Shown here in pieces: positions 31,721-41,385 of a stretch of DNA of 64,000 nucleotides; positions within the stretch are counted from its first letter, which is position 1, and every line of letters begins with the position of its first letter. The position numbers and the translations under genes were made by a program. The DNA comes from Ligula intestinalis. Lineage: Eukaryota; Platyhelminthes; Cestoda; Diphyllobothriidea; Diphyllobothriidae. The stretch lies in the NCBI GenBank assembly GCA_036362985.1, contig JAYGXS010000003.1:79067676-79131675 (forward strand). The letters run 5' to 3'. The notes beneath the pieces were generated by a model. It made no database searches and had not been told where the DNA came from. It saw only the letters and a list, made by a program, of their open reading frames with translations.

Positions 31721-32500
31721 TTTTGGTACATCAAGGAATCGTAGCTGCTAACCCTTTTCTTACTCCCTCGTGAATTCTTTACAGTTTACTTTTAAACTGA
31801 TGAATCTTTGCCGAAAACCAAAGTTCAGGCATGTGTGCAAACTTATATTTTGCTGACAGGTACGATTCATGTCCTTCGGTCTGACTGTAAGTGGCCAGCG
31901 GTGCTTGATGCTTATATAGTGTTGATAGATCTACAGAGCTAGCTTATAGCAGTAATATGGTGACTTTTTGATGTTAAATAACCGTAATCATCAGATATTT
32001 AATTTGTTTATGTAGAAAAACTACACCCAGGACACCGTGGGCGCTTGTTATGTCCAGTGGCATTGTGACAAACAGTCGTGCTCAACGCATAATCATGTGG
32101 TTGGTCGATTTCAGCTCCGCTTGGCTGTCCAAGGTTTCCTGACGAATGAGAAAGAGACCGACAGCCTGACCAACCTCCTCTGGGTACGTGAAGCATACCT
32201 AACAAAGGTTCATGTTAACCTGCTGCAGAACTTATCAAAGTACTTACCAGTACTCAAGACTCGACCACTTATCCCAGATGGCCATGTGCACTAAGAAACT
32301 GATCACAAAATCACGTAGAAGGACACGCAGATTGTTGGCTCATGCCTTACCAGAAAAGGCCGTGAATTCCTTGAGGCAATGCACTTAAATGAGACATGAA
32401 TCAACGTGCATATCGATTTGGACGCGAGCTACTAGTATATCAATGTAAAACTTCCAAGCGCGCGTCCAACCCCGGCAAGATGCTGAAATGTTTGTAACGC
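31721..32500. other. No recognised gene; one unexplained 85-codon frame
   Basis: The plus-strand frame 32037-32294 has balanced composition and fits no family that I know. It might be an exon or a TE scrap. Confidence 0.3.
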
Positions 32501-32640
32501 CTACTGGCGCAGGCTTTCGCTTATTTGAGTAAAAATTTGCTCTTTGAGAAATCTGAAGCATTTCTTCCCTGGTACAAATTTAAAACACACATATACGGCA
32601 GAATTTATTGGCGTCAATAAATTTTGTGACAGCTCTTCAG
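32501..32640 (-). pseudogene. PLE family-2 N-terminal start, truncated
   Basis: On the minus strand MQRQDAAEELSQNLLTPINS, CFKFVPGKKCFRFLKEQIF then stop. This repeats the N-terminal block at 34380-34510 and 14890-15060, so a second, truncated copy begins head-to-tail after the EN of the upstream copy. Confidence 0.7.
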
Positions 32641-32950
32641 CTGCGTCTTGTCGCTGCATAAGTATGATAACGAAGAGGACTGCAACCGTTTGAAATTTCG
32701 CACAATTGATGACATAAAAACAAGGATCAGAGTTCAGTTTAAATAATGAACAGGTAAAGGACACTACACTAGTCAACATATGGAAAGAAAGGGGGTGGGG
32801 AATTGACGGAAAGTAAACGAAAATCACTTGGGGATTGAAACTAAGTAACCAATCAACAGGGTAATTACAGGTTGACCATGTGGTCAAGCTGCTTGCATAG
32901 GTTAGGTTTCTCTCATCATTTGTATGCAGCTTCCAAATAACGCAAGATTC
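32560..32950 (-). repeat. PLE family-2 pLTR, 3' copy
   Basis: Direct repeat of 34380-34770 on the same strand. Shared landmarks: GATTGAAACTAAGTAACCAA / GATTAAAACTAAGTAACCAA and ATTGACGGAAAGTAAACGAA. It flanks the EN end of the minus-strand PLE. Confidence 0.75.
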
Positions 32951-33475
32951 GGATTGTTCGGGCCCGAACAAGAACTCAAAATGCAATTTAACGTCAAAAG
33001 AATGACCGCTGTCAAGCAAATTTTTAGCAATGGAGGACCGTGGTACTTTGTCTTTTTGCTTGAATAGCCAGCTGGGCAACTGTTCAGCGGCTCCTGGTTG
33101 CCAGTTGCCTTTGCGTGCGGCCAATGTTCTTGCATCCACAAACACATGTGAATTCGTATGCACAATTAAAGGTGGCCTGCAATGGCAAAATATTCTTTGT
33201 CCGTTTTACTGGAATCCTTGTAGTTGAACGTAAGAAGACGAGCTTTGCAGCGTTGTATGTCCTTTTTATAGTGCAGCGCAAGCGTCAGTTGATTGTACTT
33301 CAAATATCATCACTCTTAAATGGTAAGAATATAATGACGGGCTTTTTTAGAACTGAATGTTCCATCAATTTTGGCCCTAGAGGATTGCTATACTTCTGAA
33401 TAAAGCGTACAGGATAACCACAATGAAGTAGGGCTGTTTTGATATAGGAAAGCTCTGTGGGCAGGGTCTCACTAG
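32580..33475 (-). repeat. Inverted arm, left (PLE family 2)
   Basis: About 896 bp, near-identical by eye to the reverse complement of 34783-35681. Contains RT thumb, EN and pLTR of the minus-strand copy. High similarity suggests a recent event or gene conversion. Confidence 0.85.
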
Positions 33476-34510
33476 AGGAAATTTTCCTTGCTCGTTGAAA
33501 GAGAGTATATACCAAATTTCGCTTCCATTAAAATGGCACAAAACTCGTGAAATGTAGATACTGCCATTTCCATTTATTTTTGTGAAAAACCAAGCGCGTT
33601 ATTGAACCATTATCCTCTTTTAACATTTGGTCGTCTTGGAAGCAAAGCTTGTTATTCTGTTCCATTTCCATTGTATATTTAATGTTTGGGTGCAGGGTAT
33701 TCATTAAATTAAGGAGGTCATCGGCATCTTTCTTAGAATCCACATTCGTGAATATATCGTCCACATATTGTCCATATAATTGTGTCGTCTAAAGTCTTTG
33801 TACCGCCTTTGCTTCAAGATAACTCATAAAGACATCAGCGAATATGGGCCCTAGTGGACCTCATCCAATTGTCTGTAAAGTTGCTTATTAAATAGAAATT
33901 GAACATTTTGGTACAGAGTACTAGCAATTGGCGCAGTATTTCAGACAGCAGACGGGTTTCAAACGCGTAGGCACAAATAATATTTATTATTTCGTCCAGC
34001 CGTCTTCCTTCATTTACATCGGTAGGTCTATATTGTCTTATTTTGTATAATACACACATATTTTATGAACATTAACCAAAAATAGAAACTCATCTTGTCC
34101 AAAACATGTTTGCTCTGATCCATGCGAGATTTGTTTGCACATACATGCGCTGTCAAGTATTCAATTCTTGATTGCGCAAGACGGTCCAGATTTTTAATCG
34201 TTGGACGCAATTTTCCTCGAGGGAGGATCTTATAGAACCCCTGTGAATATTCCTTGCCATTTATGTAGTTCTGCATAAATTCAATGTGTGTATTGTTCTT
34301 CGTTATTATGCAACGCAATTGTACAAGTCTATCCAGAGACTTTATTGCATCCATGGGGAGGTGCTGTTTAAAAAATCTGTAGCATTTGTTCCCCGGTACA
34401 AATTCAAAACACGCATTTACGACAGAATTTATTGGCGTCAATAAATTTCGTGACCGCTCTTCAGCTGCGTCTTGTCGCTGCATGAGTATGATAACGAAGA
34501 AGACATGCAA
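32880..34510 (-). pseudogene. Penelope-like element, family 2, near full length but decayed
   Basis: Minus-strand order: N-terminus (34510-34060: FKQHLPMDAIKSLDRLVQLR, VLDKMSFYFWLMFIKY); RT motif A region (TDVNEGRRLDEIINI, about 34020); motif B PLGP (about 33847-33858); motif C YVDD (about 33756-33767) with DIFTNVDSKKDADDLLNLMN; a stop before NLVYTLFQRARK; thumb (LHCGYPVRFIQKY); linker (IIFLPFKSDD); EN CAYEFTCVCGCKNIGRTQRQ. The EN frame shifts at about 33090 into LPSWLFKQ...LLDSGHSFDV. The RT fingers block (KPDKG) is deleted. The YIG tyrosine is Asn (KNIG). Motif C survives, but stops and shifts make it inactive. Confidence 0.85.
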
Positions 34511-34770
34511 CCGTTTGAAATTTCGCAGAATTGATCACATGAAAACAAGGATCAGATCTCACTGTAAATCATGATCAGGTAAGGGACACTACACTAATCA
34601 ACGTATGGGAAGTAAGGGGGTGGAAGATTGACGGAAAGTAAACGAAAATCACTTGGGGATTAAAACTAAGTAACCAATTAACAGGGTAATAAGAGGTTGA
34701 CCAAGTGCTTGCATAGATCAGGCTTCTCTCGTTCGTATGTGTGCAACTTCCAATGAACGCAAGATTTGCA
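34380..34770 (-). repeat. PLE family-2 pLTR, 5' copy
   Basis: Upstream pLTR of the minus-strand PLE, repeated at 32560-32950. It ends abruptly at about 34780 against the oppositely oriented copy. Confidence 0.7.
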
Positions 34771-34782
34771 TTCAAAATTTGC

Positions 34783-35681
34783 CCTAGTGAGACCCTGCCC
34801 ACAGAGCTTTCCCATATCAAAACAGCCCTACTTCAGTGCGGTTATTCTGTACGCTTTATTCAGAAGTATAACAATCCTTTAGGGCCAAAATTGATGGAAA
34901 ATTCAGTTCTAAAAAAGTCCGTCATTATGTTCTTACCATTTAAGAGTGATGATATTTGAAGTTAAATCAACTGACGCTTGCGCTGCACTATAAAAAAGAC
35001 GTATAACGCTCCAAAGCTCGTCTTGTTACGTTCAACTACAAGGATTCCAGTGAAACGGACAAAGGATATTTTGCCATTGCAGGCCACCTTAAATTGTGCA
35101 TACGAATTCACATGTTCTTGTGGATGCAAGAACATTGGCCGCACGCAAAGGCAACTGGCAACCAGGAGCCGCTGAACAGTTGCCCAGCTGGCTATTCAAG
35201 CAACAAGATAAAGTACCACGGTCCTCCATTGCTAAAAATTTGCTTGACAGCGGTCATTCTTTTGACGTTAAATTGCATTTTGAGTTCTTGTTCGGGCCCG
35301 AACAATCCGAATCTTGCGTTATTTGGAAGCTGCATACAAATGATGAGAGAAACCTAACCTATGCAAGCAGCTTGACCACATGGTCAACCTGTAATTACCC
35401 TGTTGATTGGTTACTTAGTTTCAATCCCCAAGTGATTTTCGTTTACTTTCCGTCAATTCCCCACCCCCTTTCTTTCCATATGTTGACTAGTGTAGTGTCC
35501 TTTACCTGTTCATTATTTAAACTGAACTCTGATCCTTGTTTTTATGTCATCAATTGTGCGAAATTTCAAACGGTTGCAGTCCTCTTCGTTATCATACTTA
35601 TGCAGCGACAAGACGCAGCTGAAGAGCTGTCACAAAATTTATTGACGCCAATAAATTCTGCCGTATATGCGTGTTGTAAAT
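34783..35681 (+). pseudogene. Penelope-like element, family 2, sense copy (inverted arm, right)
   Basis: Starts inside the RT thumb (SETLPTELSHIKTALLQCGY, RFIQKYNNPLGPKLMENSVL), then the linker (IMFLPFKSDD). EN follows with FTCSCGCKNIGRTQRQ (frame 34978-35175) and, after a shift near 35170, LPSWLFKQQDKV and SSIAKNLLDSGHSFDVKLHF. The pLTR and the start of a next N-terminus (MQRQDAAEELSQNL) end at about 35681. It mirrors 32580-33475. KNIG replaces KYIG in both copies. Confidence 0.85.
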
Positions 35682-35689
35682 GATTTGTT

Positions 35690-37344
35690 AGTCAGGGTTG
35701 ATTAATTTAATTGTTCCTGTACACATTCCATAGCCCGTCGACGAGCTGGAGCACTAGCCTTAAAAAATTATCACATTCAAGATTTCCAAACAAATCTTTC
35801 TTTTCTAAGTTAAATATCATGCGATGCTCGTGTTTCAACACATATGAATATATGTAGAAATGTGGGCATCGCAAGCAATATAAGTTGAGGTTTAATACGT
35901 TCTTCTGGAAATAGAAATTTTTTTCGTGAATTTTCGAGAATGAAACTCCAGCTCATCATCCGATGCAGGTTAAAGTAAAGGTGCCAGAAGAGCGAGTGCG
36001 CAGCGAAGGAGATGAGCAGTCAGTAATGCGAGAAGGGTGGGGAGGGTGAGTTTACAGCATGCAGTTTGGTAATGGGGTCAGGTCTGATCAGAGGTCTCAT
36101 CTATGACCCATTGTGCCGGTAGACTGTGCCGTTTGTCTCCCTCTGTTTGGATCGGTTCGCGTCTTGCCTATTTCTGTTGGAGATTTTTCACGAACAGTCC
36201 AAGTCGACATGCTTTTTGATGCATAATGTGTCCGAGTGCATCGCTTCAAGTAATTCATGGCCTTTCTTGGAAGGACAGGTAGCGACGATACAGGTTTTGT
36301 CCCACGTGAACGTATGTCCCTATAAAAATATGTATTTCTGATATACCTGGAGAGCAATACGTTCAAACAGTAGTTCCTCCTGTCTTGGCATACAAGTGGT
36401 ATCATTTGCAAACAACAAGCACCGACTTTAATTATCAAAAGCATTTTCCTTATGTAACAACTGTCGCTCATGGGATGACTATTTCTTTTCGTCATAAAGG
36501 CATGTCCTCCACTAACCACTCACTTCCAACACCCCCATTCCCATATCCCACGAGTTGGGCAGTAGAGATGACCATTTGTCATGACGCATCGTGGGAGGAA
36601 TTGGCTCGTCATGACTCATCTTGGCCGCTACACCCAAATATTCCTCAAACCTTAGCTACATGCTAGTGCCTCAATTACATGCGTTTCGGGACCAAAAGCT
36701 ACAAAATTACACCAAAGGAAAAAAAACTCTGAAGACCTTAGCCAAAGGCTGTAAGGTTTGAAAAATTTCAACTTATCTGACATGGTTTTCTTAACAGGGA
36801 ACGACGAAGATGGAGCGAGGAAGACGCACAGAGCGAGGGAAGGGTAACCTTTAAGACGAAAAAACAAAAAGTTTTGAATAAAAAGAAAGAATTAAAAAAT
36901 GCTGTGATGCTGCTGCTGTTGCTGCCAGTTCCGTATTATGTTTTTACAGATTTTTTGACGGTAATCATAGCATGCTCGGTATTATCAACGTTAATTGCGA
37001 CAATGCATCACCAGCGACAAGACGAAAACCAGCTGGCTGTACCGCCTTCAAACTAGTTGATGGTACATTAGCAGCATCTTTCAAGCTATTGCACTAAACT
37101 GTTCTTTTCCATCCCAGCATGATGCTTAAAAATGCGAGCAAAAATGCCTGTACTGAAAGACAACTCGTGTACGCGATTTGCAAAGACCTCCGTGACGACC
37201 AAAGGTCCGAATTTTGTTCTTGTGTCGTCCATTCCCATGTTAACTAACCCATATTTTATCAGCCAAGTAAAGTATGACGCCTACTGCCGTGATTTGTGGA
37301 AAAACTGGTAATCATTTACTAAACAACATTAAGTAGGGTGGTAA
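35690..37344. other. No recognised feature
   Basis: Frames of 60-140 codons at 36097-37056 carry no known domain. A Leu-rich 60-codon frame at 36877-37056 has a hydrophobic segment but no supporting context. Confidence 0.4.
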
Positions 37345-38170
37345 TGATGATTATCGGGCAGCCTAATTGCAAGTATTTTCAGTCACGCTAGTATGGCGGC
37401 TGTGTAATGAGCTTCTTCGTAACTGTCAACTGCAAAAGATAGCTACTTAAGAAGTATGCAATTTTATCATCGATTTTGATTGCCGTTATAAATTCAAGTA
37501 TATTTGATGAAAACATACACGAAAAGATTCTGAAAAGTTACACGAAATGATTCATGTTCTACTTTCGTGGAAAATAACGCCTTCATTAAATGTTGTACTT
37601 CAAGAAAAAGTATGCTACGGTTTCAGAAAAATGTCGAATTATGAGATTTTTGTCAACTGTGAGGTCCAAATTCATAAAACATTTTATCCGTCGATTTATT
37701 AATGCTGCCTATTACTTAAACAGCATGATCGAAATCTATATTGCAAAATTCCATGATACCTATGTGATCTCTTCAAACCATAGGCAAAAATACGTACCTT
37801 TCTTTAAACAAGATGTACACATGGCACAGTTTGCAAACATATTAACAGTCGGTAAATTTCAAAATTATTGGGCAATTTAGAAACTCTTTTAAAACTAAAG
37901 GATTAACTTTCTTTATGCTTAAATTTTTAAGTTAGCATAAGTTGCTACCAAGAAAGTACGAAAAATATTTTTTCGTCCACATTTTCCATAAAATACATTT
38001 GAATTTACAAAGACTGTCAAAATCAGTAATAAAAATATATAGTCTTTAATAATCTTTTTTAGAATCTAAATTTTATAAGCGTTCATGATGAAGTTCATTA
38101 AAGAGCCGGCATTCTGACGTGACTAAAAAGGCTTGAGATTAGACTGTACGATAATCATTATTGCAGCCCT
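37345..38170. mobile_element. R2 foldback element, copy 2
   Basis: Inverted arms: left ATGATTATCGGGCAGCCTAA (about 37347) pairs with TACGATAATCATTATTGCAG (about 38147). Both carry the AGTCACG...T/ACGTGACT block. Outer 80-100 bp present in 27601-28590 are missing. No protein. Confidence 0.65.
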
Positions 38171-38289
38171 ACTAATCTTTTTGCGAGTAATTACCTGTCT
38201 TTCGAAAATTGCGGCATTTTGCTTGCAGCAGTCGCCATACAGTACACGAAATTTACACAGTTTTTAACATTGCCATTACACCACCGCGC

Positions 38290-38535
38290 GTGAGGAAAAG
38301 TCTGCAGGTTAGAGCCCGCATGCCGTTCAACGTACAACGTACACGCAAGAAGGCAATTACGCTTAATTGTCGTTGTATGTTTGCAGTTATGACTGTACCC
38401 TATAAATACAGCAAACTCCTGTGCATACGCTACCTGTATCTGCTCCTGCTCTCTGGTTATGTCTTCGATGACGAATCCACGACGGATATCGAAACGCCAG
38501 GCAAATAAAAATATTGTCCCAGCGATTGAGTCGTC
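38290..38535 (+). repeat. Solo PLE family-3 pLTR
   Basis: Only the pLTR remains: TTAGAGCCCGCATGCCGTTC, ACGCAAGAAGGCAATTACG, CTGTGCATACGCTACCTG, core TTCGATGACGAATCCACGAC then GGATATCGAAACGCCAGG (38464-38502), AATATTGTCCCAGCGATTGA and a TTC-rich tail. It abuts R2 copy 2. No EN or RT precedes it. Confidence 0.75.
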
Positions 38536-38539
38536 TTCG

Positions 38540-39139
38540 TCGCCGTAGTTTTTAACATATTTTGTACAACTCCTTGTCTTTCTTAAAGCTTTACTTAGAA
38601 AAAAACGGTTCAGTTCGATTCTACAAATAGACTTATACTGTACACTATCGCTCAAAGATCATGCACGTTTATATGAGAACGGGATTGAAGTAAAATGTGC
38701 AGTCAATAATTTTCATGGAAATAGGAGTTTGTAGAAATTGGAGTCGATCAGAAAGGGCTGGATAAGTGGAAAGGGTTTGGTAGAGTCAGTCGGTCCGTCC
38801 AATGCATAAAGGAAGCCAGCAAATGAGTAGAGGCCTATAGAAATGGCCTGAGCTGGCAATGCTAACCTTGCCCTTGCAAGACCGGGTTAGTTGAGAATAA
38901 TAATTAAATTCTCGCTCCTGGGAAGTTCGTTTAAATGTCTTTGTCTTGGACTTTTCTCAGGAGTTTAATTGCCGCATCCCCCTTAGAGGGGGCATTGGGG
39001 AGAAGCTTCTTTTTTTCCACAGTGGGTGTGATGGATTTATTTTTTTCGCTACCATATTCTTTGTGATGAATCTCTTGGGTCCTTCATTATCATAAACCCC
39101 ATCTGAGTTCTGTCTGCCAAATAAATTTATTTTGTTTTT
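38540..39139. other. No recognised gene; T-rich end at 39119-39148
   Basis: AAATAAATTTATTTTG and a long T-rich run end the stretch just before a PLE scrap. It could be the 3' end of an unidentified retroposon; no proof. Confidence 0.35.
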
Positions 39140-39440
39140 TTTATTTTCTCCTGTGCAGGTGGTTATATGGGTTGCCAGAACCCACGTTTACCCAAAAAAT
39201 GCGGAAACGCCTTCAGGCATGGCTGAGAAGAGAAAGACTGTACGATTCTTGCCCACATTGTTGATGCCGGATTTCACGTAGACGCCAGCAAGGCCTTCCT
39301 GATAATTTATAAGTTCCAGCCAAAATATCCAAACCTTCTAGGGTAGCTAGCAACAACAGAAGCGACGACTACCAGGCTGAGAAAGCCTGTCTTAGTTGCT
39401 CTTATTTGCAATCTCCGTGCCTGGCGTGACAAAGGGACGC
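39140..39440 (+). pseudogene. Penelope-like EN fragment (family-1-like)
   Basis: Across frames: MRKRLQAWL, then VRFLAHIVDAGFHVDASKAF and LIIYKFQPKYPNLLG before a stop, followed by ATTEATTTRLRKPVLVALIC. The order EAWL / ILAHLVD-GHRVD-KAF / closing helix matches PLE EN. The YIG signature is not visible. Confidence 0.7.
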
Positions 39441-39620
39441 TTACTTGCATGCATTCGCCGCGCTCTCCTCTCTCTCTCTTTGTCTCCCTCCCGCACTTTT
39501 TCCCTAGAGCGATTTCACCAAAATATTTCTGCGTAACTAGCTGCCTTTTATCAATCCTTACCTATATAGTCATTATTAACTCCACGATTATCTTGTCCAC
39601 CGTTGCTATATATATTTACT
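39441..39620 (+). repeat. Probable PLE pLTR tail
   Basis: Pyrimidine-rich stretch (CTCTCTCTCTC..., TCCCTCCCGCAC) like those following other family-1 EN ends (19430-19480). The 3' terminus is not identified. Confidence 0.35.
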
Positions 39621-39910
39621 GGCCCAAGGCTTACAGGACGGAAGCTCATGTATGCTTGCCAACGCCCTTTTTGAAAACTCTGATGGGAATTTCTGGAAGG
39701 GTTAGCAATATTTGCAATATCTGCGATTAAACTTGCGTACGCTGTGTGTTGCGGAAACTTGAAAATGAAAGGCAGATGAAAGCCGAATTTTGAATAAAAA
39801 AAAACAAATAAATCCCTTGCAAAATCTTAAAAGACACTTTCCATAAATTTGAATTTCAAAGAAGCATAAGAAGTCTTCCACGATGAGGCTTTACAACTGT
39901 TTTTCAGGTA

Positions 39911-40270
39911 TAGTAAATTGCCTATCTCATGAAATGTTTGCCGAACATCTGAAATCTTTTTCCGATTCGAACATGCTAATTAAGCATGGTTTTTCTATTG
40001 ATCCGAATGCGCCTTCAGGATGCTAGCTTTTAAAAGACCCAAACAGAAGTGTATGCTGTAAAAATGGCTACCTTAGTCGTATGCCATTTTCTTTGTGATT
40101 TTCACTGCCTTTATCAATTAAAATATACGCAATAGAAAAATGCATTAAAATATTTTTTATTTTACTCATTCGTTGAAAAAATAAGCTATCTTCAAATTTT
40201 GTACTAGGAGAGAACTTAACTTTCGGTTTTAACAAAATTCTTATCATGAGAGTTTTTACAAGCATGAAAC
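39911..40270 (+). mobile_element. R2 foldback element, left half only
   Basis: Starts TAGTAAATTGCCTATCTCAT, matching the R2 terminus at 27601, and runs through GTAAAAATGGCTACC to about 40270. No inverted partner was found. Confidence 0.6.
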
Positions 40271-40807
40271 TTGCGTACATAAAGCGACTTATTTACTGGC
40301 CTTCTCCTATAGTTAACACAATGATTCTGATGCGTTTATTATTTTAGAAAAACTACTACCTTTCAACACCGAATTTTATATTTTAGAAGGTATGTTCTAC
40401 TACACGTTGTAGGACACTTCCGAAATTATGTAATTATAATAATTTAAATTAAATTTCAGCTTTTAAGTTTCTTTGGAACTTAATTTGCGTTCTCTGTCTT
40501 GACCAGTTTTTAAGGTCTGTACATACATGCTTAAATGCGTTGTGCATACTGCGGGTGAAATGCCTGAGCCATTTTAAATGCGCATGACTGTCAAAGTACA
40601 AACAATAATCTCAATTTATGTTGTAATTTAACAAACTGGCAGGACGGGACCTTGCTATTTACATTTTGAGTAAAATAGACATTACATATCGAAGCAATGT
40701 GGCATTTACTCATGCACACTCTGTGGACACAGTGGGCTGTCATAAGGAGCCCGCAACTGACTCCATTGATTGAGATTCCTGAGATGTGATTGTTTAGAAA
40801 AGAAGTC
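40271..40807. other. No recognised feature
   Basis: No coding frame or repeat identified. Confidence 0.4.
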
Positions 40808-41385
40808 AAAATAGCTTACGTAGTCCCCCTCATATACCCCTAGTCGCAGCATTTCGTGCTGCAAAAGCAGCTATTTATGGTTTTAGGAGGTAGGAAAACA
40901 GGATAAGTAGAGAACGAAATTTTAAAAAGACAGTGTAAAGTGAAGAAATTATGTCGAAGTTGCTTCCCACGGCCGCTAGAAGCAGGTCGTTCTGCATGTT
41001 AATTTAAGGTGTGTGAGGTGCTTAGCGTCGCGCGCTATACTAATCTAACTACAGAAGGGTAGTTGGACCTCAGGTTAGTTAAAGTAGACGACCTCTTAAC
41101 CACCATTTCATTTTTTGGGAAATTCGAGAAACCTGCAATTTGATAATCGGGTTGTTCCACAATACGTTAAATGATAATAAAAATTAGGGAAATCTGCAGC
41201 TATAAATCAAGAAAACTTCTTAATAAAATAAAATAAAAATGCATATAGCGGCTATTCAAGTATATTGCACCGCGTATCATAATTTCCCACCAACAGAATC
41301 CTATAAACACCGTTTTTGTAGGACAACATGCTGGGAATAGGAATGAATGAGGGGTAATCTATAAGCTTCTGTTGCGGAAAAGTAT
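40808..41385. mobile_element. R1 foldback repeat, copy 2
   Basis: Left arm AAAATAGCTTACGTAG...CTCATATACCCCTAG and right arm about 41270-41385 (inverted). Same layout as 1985-2535. The central part contains a GTCGAAGTTGCTTCCC block also present in copy 1. Confidence 0.65.

Noticed and set aside
36877..37056. 60-codon frame with a hydrophobic segment and HHQRQDENQ, slightly like the family-2 PLE N-terminus
   Set aside because: Similarity is limited to a few residues and no pLTR or following PLE sequence is present.
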